Shown here: one piece after another, positions 23,501-31,534 of the stretch
Position numbering within the stretch: position 1 is the first letter of the stretch
Layout of the letters: the number at the start of each line of letters is the position of its first letter
DNA from: Stenotrophomonas ginsengisoli
GTDB taxonomy: Bacteria > Pseudomonadota > Gammaproteobacteria > Xanthomonadales > Xanthomonadaceae
NCBI RefSeq assembly: GCF_001431485.1
Contig: NZ_LDJM01000010.1
Span: forward strand, 1 to 64,000
Reading direction: 5' to 3'
Length of the DNA stretch: 64,000 nucleotides
Notes under the pieces: generated by a model
What the model saw: only the letters and a program-made list of their open reading frames with translations
Told to the model about the DNA's origin: nothing
Databases searched by the model: none
Program-made: the position numbers and the translations under genes

Positions 23501-23786
23501 TGCGCATGACGCCATCCGCCGCGCCTGCCTGCTGCGCTTCCGCCCGATCATGATGACCACCGCCTGCGCCCTGCTCGGCGCGCTGCCGCTGGCCCTGGGC
23601 ACCGGCATCGGTTCGGAGCTGCGCCAGCCGCTGGGCATCGCCATCGTCGGCGGCCTGCTGCTCAGCCAGCTGGTGACCCTGTACACCACGCCGGTGATCT
23701 ACCTGTACATGGAACGCCTGGGTGACTGGTGGCAGCGCCGTCGTGCCCATGCCCACGGCAACGGCAACGGGGCACAGGTGGCCTGA
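20559..23786 (+). CDS. RND multidrug transporter, MdtB-like subunit
   Basis: Inner-membrane proton/drug antiporter of 1,075 aa. It begins at GTG 20559 with Shine-Dalgarno GCAGGAG, giving MGFSTLFIRRPVATSLL. Twelve membrane segments in two repeats and two large periplasmic loops fit the HAE1/MdtB family. TM4 carries the proton-relay pair in GFVVDDAIVMIEN. In MdtBC/MuxBC systems this subunit pairs with a second, non-identical one, which is the next gene and overlaps by TGATG. Confidence 0.93.
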   Translation: MGFSTLFIRRPVATSLLMAGLLLLGLMGYRKLPVAALPEIDAPSLVVSTQYPGASAETMATLVTTPLERRLGQIAGLELMSSDSSAGLSTIVLQFAMNRDIDLAAQDVQQAIRQATLPGSLPYQPTYNRVNPADAPIMTLKLSSPTVPLREVNGLADSILAQRLAQVQGVGLVTIAGNVRPAVRIQVNPDQLSNMGMTLEDLRGALTRANVAAPKGSLNGTTQTYTIGTNDQLTSAAEYADTVIRYNNGRPVRLSDVATVSDGVENDQVAAWADGLPSVLLEIRRQPGANIVATVEQVTKLLPQLRGVLPADVSLEVFSDRTQTIRASVHEVQLTLWLTIGLVIAVIFVFLRRFWATLIPALAIPLSLAGTFAVMAASGMSLDNLSLMALVVATGFVVDDAIVMIENIVRYIEQGKSGKEAAEVGARQIGFTVLSLTISLVAVFLPLMLMPGVTGRLFHQFAWVLSIAVVISMLISLTLTPMMCAYLLKADALPEGEDAHERAHASGKVTWWSRLVGLYERSLDVVLAHPRTTLGVAGAAVALTVLLYVAIPKGLLPDQDTGLVTAVVQADHTVAFEQMQQRTIAVAEALRRDPAVTGVAAFIGAGTLNPTLNQSQLSIVLADRGQRENVARILPRLQAAAAGIPGVTLALKPVQDVTLDTRVASTEYQFVLSDVDSSRAQAEALRLIAALRSRDELRDVDSNLGQVGRALAVNVDRDKAAMLGVPMQTIDDTLYDAYGQRQISTIFTSLNQYRVVLEVAPEFRTRQALMEQLAIASNGAGALTGSNATSFGMVSSANSSTATGVGERNTGLVVGGGGAIPLSAIATAEVTTAPLLISHQQQLPAIAIGFNLADGYSLSEGVAAIEEEVDRLDLADTVHATFTGKAAEYASSRSNVVWLLLASLVVIYIVLGVLYESWIHPVTIISTLPPAGVGALLALMLFGKSLSVDGIVGIILLLGIVKKNGIMMVDFAIEAKRAGANAHDAIRRACLLRFRPIMMTTACALLGALPLALGTGIGSELRQPLGIAIVGGLLLSQLVTLYTTPVIYLYMERLGDWWQRRRAHAHGNGNGAQVA

Positions 23787-26700
23787 TGGGCAGCATCTCC
23801 GCTCTGTTCATCCGCCGCCCGATCGGCATCGCCCTGCTGGCCATGGGCCTGTTCGTGCTGGGCCTGATCAGCTACCTGCGGCTGGGCGTGTCGGCCCTGC
23901 CGCACCTGCCGATCCCGGTGATCTACGTGATCGCCCCGCAGACCGGCGCCGATGCCACCACCATGGCGGCCACCGTCACCGCGCCGCTGGAACGCCGCCT
24001 GGGCCAGGTGCCGGGCATCTCGATGATGCGTTCGGCCAGCAGCGAAGGGAACTCGATCATCTTCATGATCTTCCAGGGCGGGCACGACATCGACTCGGCC
24101 TACCTGGACGTGCAGACCGCGCTGAGCGCCTCCCAGGCCGACCTGCCGGCCGGGATGATGACGCCGATGGCGTTCAAGGCCAACCCCAATGACGACCCGG
24201 TGTTCGCGCTGTCATTGACCTCCACCACGCAGTCCACCGACGAGCTCTACAACCTGGCTGATTCGCTGCTGGCGCAGCGCCTGCGGCGCATTCCCGGGGT
24301 GGCCACGGTGGACATTGCCGGCGCCTCCACCCCGGCCGTGCGCGTGGATGTGGACCTGCAAAAACTCTACGCCCTGGGCCTGACCACCGATGACCTGGGC
24401 AATGCGGTGCGCGCGGCCAACGTGGCCATTCCGACCGGCTTCCTGTCCGACGGCCAGACCGAAATGGCCATCACCCTCAACGACCGCCTGCACAACGCAC
24501 GCGAGTTTTCCCAGCTGGTGGTGGCCAACCGCGCCAACGGCCAGGTGGTGCGCCTGGAGGATGTGGCCAAGGTCTACGACGGCCAGCAGGACAACTACCA
24601 GGCCGCATGGATCAACGGCGAGAAGTCGGTGCTGATGTTCATCAACACCCGCTCCGATGCCAACATGGTCGCCACCGTGGACCAGATCAAGGCGGACCTG
24701 CCCAACCTGCAGACCTACCTGGAACCGGGCACCCAGATCTCCCCGTTCTTTGACCGCACCCCCACCGTGCGCTCATCGCTGCACGAGGTGCAGATCACCC
24801 TGCTGATCGCCTTGGCCCTGGTGATCATGACCATGGCCCTGTTCCTGCGCCGCCTGGCCCCGACCCTGATTGCCGCAGTGACCGTGCCGTTGTCGCTGGC
24901 CGGTGCGGCGGTGGTGATGTACGTGCTCGGCTACACCCTCAACAACCTGAGCCTGCTGGCGCTGGTGATCGCCATCGGCTTTGTGGTCGATGACGCCATC
25001 GTGGTGATCGAAAACATCATGCGCCACCTGGATGCCGGCATGAGCCGGATGCAGGCGGCCATGCTCGGGGCCAGGGAGATCGGCTTCACCATCGTCTCCA
25101 TCACCGTGTCGCTGATTGCGGTGTTCATCCCCATCCTGTTTGCGCCGGGGATGATGGGCGCCTTCTTCATGGAGTTCACTGTCACCCTGGTGGCGGCGAT
25201 TGCGGTGTCGATGGTGGTCTCGCTGACCTTGATCCCGGCGTTGTGCAGCCGCTTCCTTTCCGCCCATGCCGATGCCCTGCCCACCACCCGCACCGGCAAG
25301 GCAATCGAGGCCTTCCACGCCTGGATGCTGCGCGTGTACACCCGGCTGCTGGATTTTTCCCTGCGCCGGGCCTGGCTGCTGGCCCTGACCCCGCTGATCC
25401 TGGTGGTAGCCACCGGCATGCTGATGGGCGCAGTGAAAAAGGGCGCTTTCCCGGCCCAGGACACCGGCCTGATCTGGGGCCGTGCCAGCTCCAGCACCAC
25501 GGTGAGCTTTGAGCAGATGATCGGCCGCCAGCAGCGGGTGACCGACATGCTGCGCGCCGACCCCGATGTGGAGCTGGTCTCGGTACGCCTGGGCTCGGGC
25601 CGCCAGGGCGGCAGCGCGCAGTTCATCATCCAGCTGCGCCCACGCAAGGAAGGCCGCCAGGCCACCACCAATGAAGTGCTGGCTCGCCTGACCACCCAGG
25701 CCGCCATGTACCCGGACCTGGAGCTGCGCCTGCGGGCCATCCAGGACCTGCCCAGCGAAGACGGCGGCGGCTCCAGCCGCGGCGCGCAGTACCGCATTGC
25801 CCTGCAGGGCAATGACGTGGCCAGCCTGCAGCAGTGGCTGCCGGTGCTGGCCGAGGCTCTGAAGAAGAACCCCAAGCTCACCGACGTGGGCAGTGACATC
25901 GACACCGCCGGCCTGCGCCAGAACCTGGTGATCGACCGCGAGCGTGCCGCACGCATGGGCATCTCGGTGGGCGATATCGACGGCGCCCTGTTCGGCGCCT
26001 TCGGCCAGCGCGAGATCTCCACCATCCATGCCGGCATCCAGGAATACAAGGTGGTGATCAGCGCCCTGCCCGAGCAGACCGCCACCCCGGCCGCCATCGA
26101 TGCCATCCATGTGCCGGCCCGGGACGGCTCGATGGTGCCGTTGACCGCCATCGCCACCCAGGTGCCCGGCCTGGCCCCGGCCCAGATCAGCCACGACAAG
26201 CAGTTCCCGTCGATGGAGCTGAGCTACAACCTGGCCCCTGACGTGAGCGCCGGCGAGGGCAAGAAGATCATTGCCGACACCCTGGCCGGCCTGCGCCTGC
26301 CCGGCGACATCCGCATCGCCGAAAGCGGTGGCTTCGGCTTCGATGGCGACCCGATGGACATGCTGATCCTGCTGCTGGCCGCGATCATCACCGTCTACGT
26401 GGTGCTGGGCATGCTGTATGAAAGCCTGCTGCACCCGGTGACCATCCTGTCCACCCTGCCTGCCGCCGGCGTCGGCGCCCTGCTGGCGTTGTTTGTCACC
26501 GGCACCGAGCTGAGCGTGATCTCGATGATCGCCCTGGTGCTGCTGATCGGCATCGTCAAAAAGAACGCGATCATGATGATCGACTTCGCCCTGGTGGCCG
26601 AACGCGAGCACGGCATGAGCTCGCGCGAGGCCGCACGCGAAGCCTCCATCGTGCGCTTCAGGCCGATCATGATGACCACCATGGTCGCCATCCTGGCCGC

Positions 26701-27019
26701 CGTGCCGCTGGCCGTAGGCATCGGCGAAGGCTCCGAACTGCGCCGACCGCTGGGCATCGCCCTGATCGGCGGGCTGATTTTCTCCCAAGGCCTGACCCTG
26801 CTCAGCACCCCGGCGCTGTATGTGGTGTTCAACTGCCTGAAGGGGCATCTGAAGCGCTTCAAGCCCTGGCGCCGCCAGTGGTGGCGCGATACCTGGCGCG
26901 CAATCCGTGACTGGGTACGCGGCTGGCCGGCACGCCGCCGTGAAAAGAAGCTGGCCAAGCGGGAAGCAAAGCTGGCGCGCAAGCAGGCGAAGCGGGAGAA
27001 GAAGCTGGCTGCGCGGTGA
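23786..27019 (+). CDS. RND multidrug transporter, MdtC-like subunit
   Basis: Second RND subunit, 1,077 aa, starting at the ATG that overlaps the previous stop. The N-terminus MGSISALFIRRPIGIALLAM, the TM4 pair in GFVVDDAIVVIEN and the overall length fit MdtC/MuxC. After the last membrane segment there is an unusual strongly basic tail of about 50 residues with Arg/Lys runs (RREKKLAKREAKLARKQAK), cytoplasmic and absent from E. coli MdtC. No outer-membrane channel gene follows, so a shared TolC-like channel elsewhere is presumed. Confidence 0.93.
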   Translation: MGSISALFIRRPIGIALLAMGLFVLGLISYLRLGVSALPHLPIPVIYVIAPQTGADATTMAATVTAPLERRLGQVPGISMMRSASSEGNSIIFMIFQGGHDIDSAYLDVQTALSASQADLPAGMMTPMAFKANPNDDPVFALSLTSTTQSTDELYNLADSLLAQRLRRIPGVATVDIAGASTPAVRVDVDLQKLYALGLTTDDLGNAVRAANVAIPTGFLSDGQTEMAITLNDRLHNAREFSQLVVANRANGQVVRLEDVAKVYDGQQDNYQAAWINGEKSVLMFINTRSDANMVATVDQIKADLPNLQTYLEPGTQISPFFDRTPTVRSSLHEVQITLLIALALVIMTMALFLRRLAPTLIAAVTVPLSLAGAAVVMYVLGYTLNNLSLLALVIAIGFVVDDAIVVIENIMRHLDAGMSRMQAAMLGAREIGFTIVSITVSLIAVFIPILFAPGMMGAFFMEFTVTLVAAIAVSMVVSLTLIPALCSRFLSAHADALPTTRTGKAIEAFHAWMLRVYTRLLDFSLRRAWLLALTPLILVVATGMLMGAVKKGAFPAQDTGLIWGRASSSTTVSFEQMIGRQQRVTDMLRADPDVELVSVRLGSGRQGGSAQFIIQLRPRKEGRQATTNEVLARLTTQAAMYPDLELRLRAIQDLPSEDGGGSSRGAQYRIALQGNDVASLQQWLPVLAEALKKNPKLTDVGSDIDTAGLRQNLVIDRERAARMGISVGDIDGALFGAFGQREISTIHAGIQEYKVVISALPEQTATPAAIDAIHVPARDGSMVPLTAIATQVPGLAPAQISHDKQFPSMELSYNLAPDVSAGEGKKIIADTLAGLRLPGDIRIAESGGFGFDGDPMDMLILLLAAIITVYVVLGMLYESLLHPVTILSTLPAAGVGALLALFVTGTELSVISMIALVLLIGIVKKNAIMMIDFALVAEREHGMSSREAAREASIVRFRPIMMTTMVAILAAVPLAVGIGEGSELRRPLGIALIGGLIFSQGLTLLSTPALYVVFNCLKGHLKRFKPWRRQWWRDTWRAIRDWVRGWPARRREKKLAKREAKLARKQAKREKKLAAR

Positions 27020-27066
27020 TGGGGATTACCAGGCGTCGAACTGCCGAGCAAACCCGGCCCAGACCT

Positions 27067-27762
27067 TTACCGTGGCGACGGGGTAGTGAGAACCCGACGA
27101 AGATCCCCCAGCGCGGCGTGATGCAACTGCGACACTCTGCCCTTGCTGATGCCGAGGTCCTCTGCGAGCTTATTGAATGGCAGATGACGGAAGTAGTGTG
27201 CTTCGATAAGCAGACGCGAGCGCTCCGGCAGACGCTGAATTGCCGCACGCAATCGCGTGTTCATCTGACTACGCTCCGTATATTCCTGCGCGGCGCATAA
27301 CGGATCATGAGACTGCACTGCCTGATGGTCGAGTAGAAAGACCAAGCCGAGTACCACGATGTCGCCGACCACTTGATCGAGCACACCCTCCTCATCCTCT
27401 TGGGCATGCGCACGCACGGACTGCAGCCGTTCTCGGGTGCTGATCAGCGCAAAAGACGACTCTCTGCCAGGACTACAATGCCGCACCTCGTTGAACACGG
27501 CCCCGCGCACTCTGGCCATGGCATATCCCTCGAACGGAATGCCGCGGCCCGGATCGAACCGCGACAATGCCTCCAGCAACCCGACCATCGCGCTCTGGCG
27601 AAGATCGTCGCGCGGCACCTGCAGCCCCCCCACGCGCCGATGGATACGGTCTGCAACACTCATGGCCCATGGACGAAAGCGGGCCACCAGTCTGTCGCTG
27701 GCTCTCTGCTCTCCTGCCTGCATCGCCCGCCACAGGGTTTTATCTCCCAGATCGGTATTCAC
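27067..27762 (-). CDS. fliA: FliA-type flagellar sigma factor (sigma-28 family)
   Basis: A 231-aa sigma-70-family factor at the 3' end of the secretion/flagellar operon. Region 2 reads DDLRQSAMVGLLEALSRFDP and PFEGYAMARVRGAVFNEVR, as in FliA/WhiG. Region 4 is RLPERSRLLIEAHYFRHLPF then LAEDLGISKGRVSQLHHAAL. Region 3 is poorly conserved. Start is a GTG 6 bp after fliP with a poor Shine-Dalgarno; an internal ATG at 27723 is an alternative. In flagellated bacteria FliA is held by FlgM until the hook is complete, but no flgM is in the window. Its target promoters are unknown. Confidence 0.85.
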   Translation of the reverse strand: MNTDLGDKTLWRAMQAGEQRASDRLVARFRPWAMSVADRIHRRVGGLQVPRDDLRQSAMVGLLEALSRFDPGRGIPFEGYAMARVRGAVFNEVRHCSPGRESSFALISTRERLQSVRAHAQEDEEGVLDQVVGDIVVLGLVFLLDHQAVQSHDPLCAAQEYTERSQMNTRLRAAIQRLPERSRLLIEAHYFRHLPFNKLAEDLGISKGRVSQLHHAALGDLRRVLTTPSPR

Positions 27763-27768
27763 GGCCAG

Positions 27769-28530
27769 TCAATTCCAGAAGCTCCCCAGCAATGCCTTTG
27801 CCGTCAGCACCCAGCCATCGATCAGGATGAACAGCAGTATCTTCAACGGTAGGCTGATGGTGGTGGGCGGCAGCATGATCATGCCCAGTGCCATCAGGAT
27901 CGCGCTGACTACGAGGTCGATGAGTAGGAATGGCAGGAAGATCACGAAGCCGATCTGGAATGCAGTCTGCAGTTCGCTGAGCAGAAACGCCGGCACCAGA
28001 TGTGAGAATGCCACCTCCTTGGCCGTGGCCGGCATTGGAGCCTTGGCCATCTCCAGCACGACCTTCAAATCACTCTCACGGGTCTGCGAGAGCATGAACT
28101 GGCGCAGCGGATCCTTGCCGCGTTCAATGGCCTCGGTCGCGGTTATCTGCTGGTTGAGGTAAGGCGCCAGCGCGTCCTGATCGATCTTGCCCGCCACCGG
28201 GGCCATGGTGAACCACGTCAAGCACAACGACAGCACGATGATCACACTGTTGGGCGGGGTCTGCGGCAGGCCCAATGCGTGCCTGAGCAGCGACAGCACG
28301 ATCACGATGCGCGTGAACGAGGTCATTGCGATCATCATCACCGGCACCAGCGACAACAGGCTGAGCAGCACAAAGTTGCGCAGTACAGGCGAGAAATCCT
28401 GGCGTGTCACTTCGTCAGCAACGCTGTCGAGCGCACTACCCTGCGCGGTCATTGCAAAACCGAGCACGCTGGCCCCCATCAGCACGGCCAGCGCGGCTTT
28501 AGCATGGCGGCGCGGACTACGTGGTTGCAT
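27769..28530 (-). CDS. fliP: Flagellar export gate protein FliP
   Basis: Core subunit (five copies) of the FliPQR export gate in the inner membrane. The 253-aa protein has a cleavable-type signal (AALAVLMGASVLGFAMTAQGSA), then FVLLSLLSLVPVMMIAMTSFTRIVIVLS-type helices, the family stretch LGLPQTPPNSVI and the C-terminal pore segment FLPFLLIDLVVSAILMALGM. ATG 28530 is chosen because it starts the signal peptide; this makes a 14-bp overlap with fliO. All sequence features are intact, so export function is expected. Confidence 0.95.
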   Translation of the reverse strand: MQPRSPRRHAKAALAVLMGASVLGFAMTAQGSALDSVADEVTRQDFSPVLRNFVLLSLLSLVPVMMIAMTSFTRIVIVLSLLRHALGLPQTPPNSVIIVLSLCLTWFTMAPVAGKIDQDALAPYLNQQITATEAIERGKDPLRQFMLSQTRESDLKVVLEMAKAPMPATAKEVAFSHLVPAFLLSELQTAFQIGFVIFLPFLLIDLVVSAILMALGMIMLPPTTISLPLKILLFILIDGWVLTAKALLGSFWN

Positions 28531-28870
28531 CGTGTTGCTCCACCCGCTGCAGGGTGACCTGCGCACTGGACTCCACCAACAGGAAGGACTCGCTGCCATT
28601 CTGGATGCGATGCACCGAAGTGCGCGGGCTCAGGCGCAGCGTGTGTACCAGCTTGAGGTCCGCGCTGCCGGCCGGCCGCGCCAGCACCGCCGCACCCAGC
28701 CAGTGCTGCAGCCAACCGCGCCGACGTGCTACCCACAAGCCCACCACTACCACGGCCAGGAGCAGCACGGTCATGCCCAGCGCCTGTGCGGCGTCCGCAC
28801 CGGTACTGCTGCCCTCCTCGCGGAACGCAATCGCTGCATCGGTCGTGCTGGTCGGTGCCGCTGTGGTCAC
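28517..28870 (-). CDS. fliO: Flagellar assembly protein FliO
   Basis: Scaffold for FliP pentamer assembly. The 117-aa protein has one membrane segment (about residues 32-49, MTVLLLAVVVVGLWVARR), followed by a small cytoplasmic beta domain with LKLVHTLRLSPRTSVHRIQ and ESFLLVE, the FliO signature. GTG start overlaps the fliN stop as GTGA. Position between fliN and fliP is the standard order. Confidence 0.88.
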   Translation of the reverse strand: MTTAAPTSTTDAAIAFREEGSSTGADAAQALGMTVLLLAVVVVGLWVARRRGWLQHWLGAAVLARPAGSADLKLVHTLRLSPRTSVHRIQNGSESFLLVESSAQVTLQRVEQHDATT

Positions 28871-29163
28871 AGCAATTCCAGAATGCGAATGGCGTAATGG
28901 TCGTCCACTGCCATCAGCTCGGCATGGGCGACCAGCCGGCCGTTGAGCAACAGCGACACCGGCGCATCCAGGGTCTGGTCCAGCTTGAGCTGGTCACCAG
29001 CCTTCATCGCCAGCAGTTGTTCGATGCTGAGCGTGAGCGAGCCGATCTCAGCCGCCATCTTCACCTCAACGTGGCCCACCAGCGCCAGCGCGGGGTGCGC
29101 CGAGCCGAGCCCGGACAGTTCTTCGGCCAGGCTTGGAGCTGGCGCAGCGGAAAGGGATTCCAT
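28867..29163 (-). CDS. fliN: C-ring protein FliN
   Basis: Cytoplasmic C-ring/sorting-platform protein. The 98-aa product consists of a short N-terminal segment and a complete SpoA domain: VEVKMAAEIGSLTLSIEQLL, then GDQLKLDQ and VSLLLNGRLVAHAELMAV. ATG 29163 is preferred to an upstream TTG (29181). It is shorter than E. coli FliN (137 aa) because the N-terminal region is reduced. Confidence 0.9.
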   Translation of the reverse strand: MESLSAAPAPSLAEELSGLGSAHPALALVGHVEVKMAAEIGSLTLSIEQLLAMKAGDQLKLDQTLDAPVSLLLNGRLVAHAELMAVDDHYAIRILELL

Positions 29164-29177
29164 GATGTAAGTACCTG

Positions 29178-29912
29178 TCAAAGAGAAGATTCGACCGTGA
29201 TGGCCTTGTGCTGGTCCAGCAGGGCCAAACGCCCGGTGGAAACCGTTCGGCCTTCAGCAGCCGCTAGTGAGAGCAGCGCGTCCAGGGGCACGCTCGTACG
29301 CAATACGTCGCCCGGCCGCAGCGAACTGACCAGCGCGACATCCACGCTGCCCAGGTCCAGTCGAGCGGTGAGGGTGGCGCGGGAGGGACCGAGCGCCGAG
29401 GCTCGGCGCGTCAGCCCGGCCGATTTGCGTTGAGGGGGTGCCAATTGATCGCACAACGCCGGATCCATGAGCAGCACGAAGGTAAAAGCTGCCCAGCACA
29501 CGTCCAGCGCTACCCAGCCGTGCCGCTCCACAAGCGCGCCATCGGGAAGCGCGGCTTCCGGCCGCTGCGTCGAAGCGTGCTCCAGCAGGCTCGCAAACAT
29601 AGCCTGCAGTGCATCTGTGCCCACGGCGCGTGCGTGCTCGGAATCGGTTGCGTGACGCAACGGTGCGTTGGCCAGCAAGCTGCCCAGCTGCGCCAAATCG
29701 GTGCGCCCCAGTCCTGCCCATGCGTTCGCACCATCGGCGCCGGTGCAGCGCTGCCACGCACCGGAATCGATGGCACCGGTGCTCAGCTGCACACTCAGCC
29801 CCTCGGGGGTGAGCGCCCACTGCTGCAACCATAGCTGCAGCCGCGCAGCCACCGCCGCGCGCAGCGCTTCGTGCCGGCCCGGCCCGTACCACCGGATCAT
29901 CTGCGACGTCAT
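29178..29912 (-). CDS. FliM-like C-ring protein lacking the CheY-binding peptide
   Basis: This 244-aa protein fills the fliM position and ends in a SpoA-like domain (about residues 168-244: LTARLDLGSVDVALVSSLRPGDVL, then a final LALLDQHKAITV strand). The part in front is short and divergent compared with FliM (about 330 aa). The N-terminal FliM signature LSQxEIDALL, which binds phosphorylated CheY, is not there; the protein begins MTSQMIRWYGPGRHEAL. In this respect it is closer to SctQ-type proteins of non-flagellar secretion systems. Start overlaps the flgE stop by ATGA. Its switching function is probably lost; an export sorting-platform role is inferred. Confidence 0.75.
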   Translation of the reverse strand: MTSQMIRWYGPGRHEALRAAVAARLQLWLQQWALTPEGLSVQLSTGAIDSGAWQRCTGADGANAWAGLGRTDLAQLGSLLANAPLRHATDSEHARAVGTDALQAMFASLLEHASTQRPEAALPDGALVERHGWVALDVCWAAFTFVLLMDPALCDQLAPPQRKSAGLTRRASALGPSRATLTARLDLGSVDVALVSSLRPGDVLRTSVPLDALLSLAAAEGRTVSTGRLALLDQHKAITVESSL

Positions 29913-31090
29913 GATCCGCCCCGGGTGCTGTTGTACAGCTGCTCGATCATCTCGTTGCTGACCGTCATTACCCGCGAGCTGGCTTGATAGCCGCGCTGGA
30001 TGATGATCATGTCGGCAAACTCACGGGTCAGGTCGATGTTCGACATCTCCAGGCTGGAGCCGGCGATCTTGCCGTAACGCCCCGCGCCCGGTGCGCCGAG
30101 CTCCCGCTGCGAGGGATCCACACCGGAGACCACCCGGCCGCCGCTGAGCTTGAGCGCGCTTTCGTTGGCGAACAGGGCCAGTGCCACCTGGCCGCCACTG
30201 CGTTTCTCGGTCGTGGAGTAGACCAGCTGCAGCACGCCCTTGTCATCGAACTTCATGCTGGTGATCGGCAGCACGCCATGGCCGTCGTCCACCTTGGCCG
30301 ACAGCCCGGAGGGCGTGCCCGACTGCGAGGTCATGCCGTTGAAGGCACCCGGTGTGCCGAAATCGAAGGTAATGGTCTGATCACCTGCAGCGCTCGGCAG
30401 TACGATATCCATCGTGCTGTAACCCGCCTGGGGCAGACCCTGCACACTGAAGCGCACCTCGCCCGTGCCCAGCGTCGCGCCGGTATCATCCTGCACCACC
30501 ACGTCGAAGCTGCCCGGAATCTGGCTGGCAGCGCGGCTGAACTGCATCTTCAGTACACGGGCGGTGCCGCTGGCGTCATACACGGTGATTGAATTGAGGT
30601 CCACCGGCGTTGCCGGCACGGTGGCCGAGTTGCTCACTGGCACAAGGTTCCCGCTGACATGCACACCCGTGGTCGGTACCGCGCCCACCGTGCGAAGGCC
30701 TTCGATGGAGATGATGTCCAGTGACCCGCTCGGGCCAATCGCCATCACCTCATAGTTGTTCACGCTGTCGACGAGGATACCATCGTCATTGAAGCGGAAC
30801 TGGCCTGCCCGTGTGTAGTACAGCGCTCCCTGCGGGTCGCGCAGCACGAAATAGCCTTCGCCATCGACAGCAAGATCGGTGGCATTGCCGGTCTGGCGAG
30901 CGTCGCCCGCGACCGTGCGCAGGTCCTCGCCCACAATGCGCGTGCCCAGGTTGCCCTCGATGTTGGCGAAGAACGAGTCACTGCCCCGGAAGCCGGGCGT
31001 GTTCATGTTCGACACGTTGTTGGACACCGTGTTGAGGCTGCGCGAGAAGCTGAACAGCCCGGAGAGGCTGGTGAATAATGCCTGGAACAT
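29909..31090 (-). CDS. flgE: Flagellar hook protein FlgE
   Basis: Extracellular hook subunit, 393 aa. The N-terminal rod/hook motif (LFSFSRSLNTVSNNVSNMNTPGFR), the body with AVDGEGYFVLRD and the C-terminal helix LTREFADMIIIQRGYQASSR fit FlgE; the D0/D1 ends are conserved. A strong Shine-Dalgarno (AAGGAGG, 6 bases before ATG) is present, the best in the operon and consistent with a highly expressed structural subunit. It lies 15 bp after flgD. Confidence 0.93.
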   Translation of the reverse strand: MFQALFTSLSGLFSFSRSLNTVSNNVSNMNTPGFRGSDSFFANIEGNLGTRIVGEDLRTVAGDARQTGNATDLAVDGEGYFVLRDPQGALYYTRAGQFRFNDDGILVDSVNNYEVMAIGPSGSLDIISIEGLRTVGAVPTTGVHVSGNLVPVSNSATVPATPVDLNSITVYDASGTARVLKMQFSRAASQIPGSFDVVVQDDTGATLGTGEVRFSVQGLPQAGYSTMDIVLPSAAGDQTITFDFGTPGAFNGMTSQSGTPSGLSAKVDDGHGVLPITSMKFDDKGVLQLVYSTTEKRSGGQVALALFANESALKLSGGRVVSGVDPSQRELGAPGAGRYGKIAGSSLEMSNIDLTREFADMIIIQRGYQASSRVMTVSNEMIEQLYNSTRGGS

Positions 31091-31105
31091 TCAAAGCCTC
31101 CTTGC

Positions 31106-31534
31106 TCAGGGGGTGCTGACCGGCTGCACCAGCGACACCTGCGACAGGCGTACACCCGTGCTGACCTGCCCGCCGCTGTCACGCACACTCAGCTCCGGAC
31201 CATTGGCTCCGAACTGCACGGCAATCACCCGGCCGGTGCTGTTACCGCCCGGGCCGGCAATCTCCACCTGCCGGTCAATCAGGCTCACCGCCTGGCTGGC
31301 GGCGGACATGGTCAGCTGGTCAGCCGTGTTCTGGCTAAGCTGGCGTGACTGTTCCAGCGCGGAGAACTGCGCCAGCTGGGCCAGGAACTCGCGGTTGTCC
31401 ACCGGCTCCATCGGATCTTGGAACTGCAACTGAGCCAGGAACAGGCGGATGAAGTCATCCTGGTTGATCGTGTTGTTGTTGGTCAGTTCGGTCTGCTGGG
31501 TACCCAGCGTGCTGCCGATGGCATCAACGGCCAT
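31106..31534 (-). CDS. flgD: Hook cap/assembly protein FlgD (short form)
   Basis: Hook-capping protein that guides FlgE polymerisation. The conserved N-terminal part is clear: NQDDFIRLFLAQLQFQDPMEP then NREFLAQLAQFSALEQ. At 142 aa it is far shorter than usual (about 220-230 aa), and the middle Tudor/Fn3-like domains are mostly missing; only a compact beta-rich C-terminal piece follows (RQVEIAGPGG through VRLSQVSLV). The start overlaps the preceding gene's stop by 11 bp. Confidence 0.88.
   Translation of the reverse strand: MAVDAIGSTLGTQQTELTNNNTINQDDFIRLFLAQLQFQDPMEPVDNREFLAQLAQFSALEQSRQLSQNTADQLTMSAASQAVSLIDRQVEIAGPGGNSTGRVIAVQFGANGPELSVRDSGGQVSTGVRLSQVSLVQPVSTP

Noticed and set aside
20553..23756. 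A 1,067-codon open frame on the minus strand opposite the first RND gene, and similar long frames opposite icd, rho, the RND2 gene and flhA
   Set aside because: Their composition (His, Gln, Gly, Arg rich) is that of antisense frames in high-GC DNA; the opposite strands carry clear conserved families.
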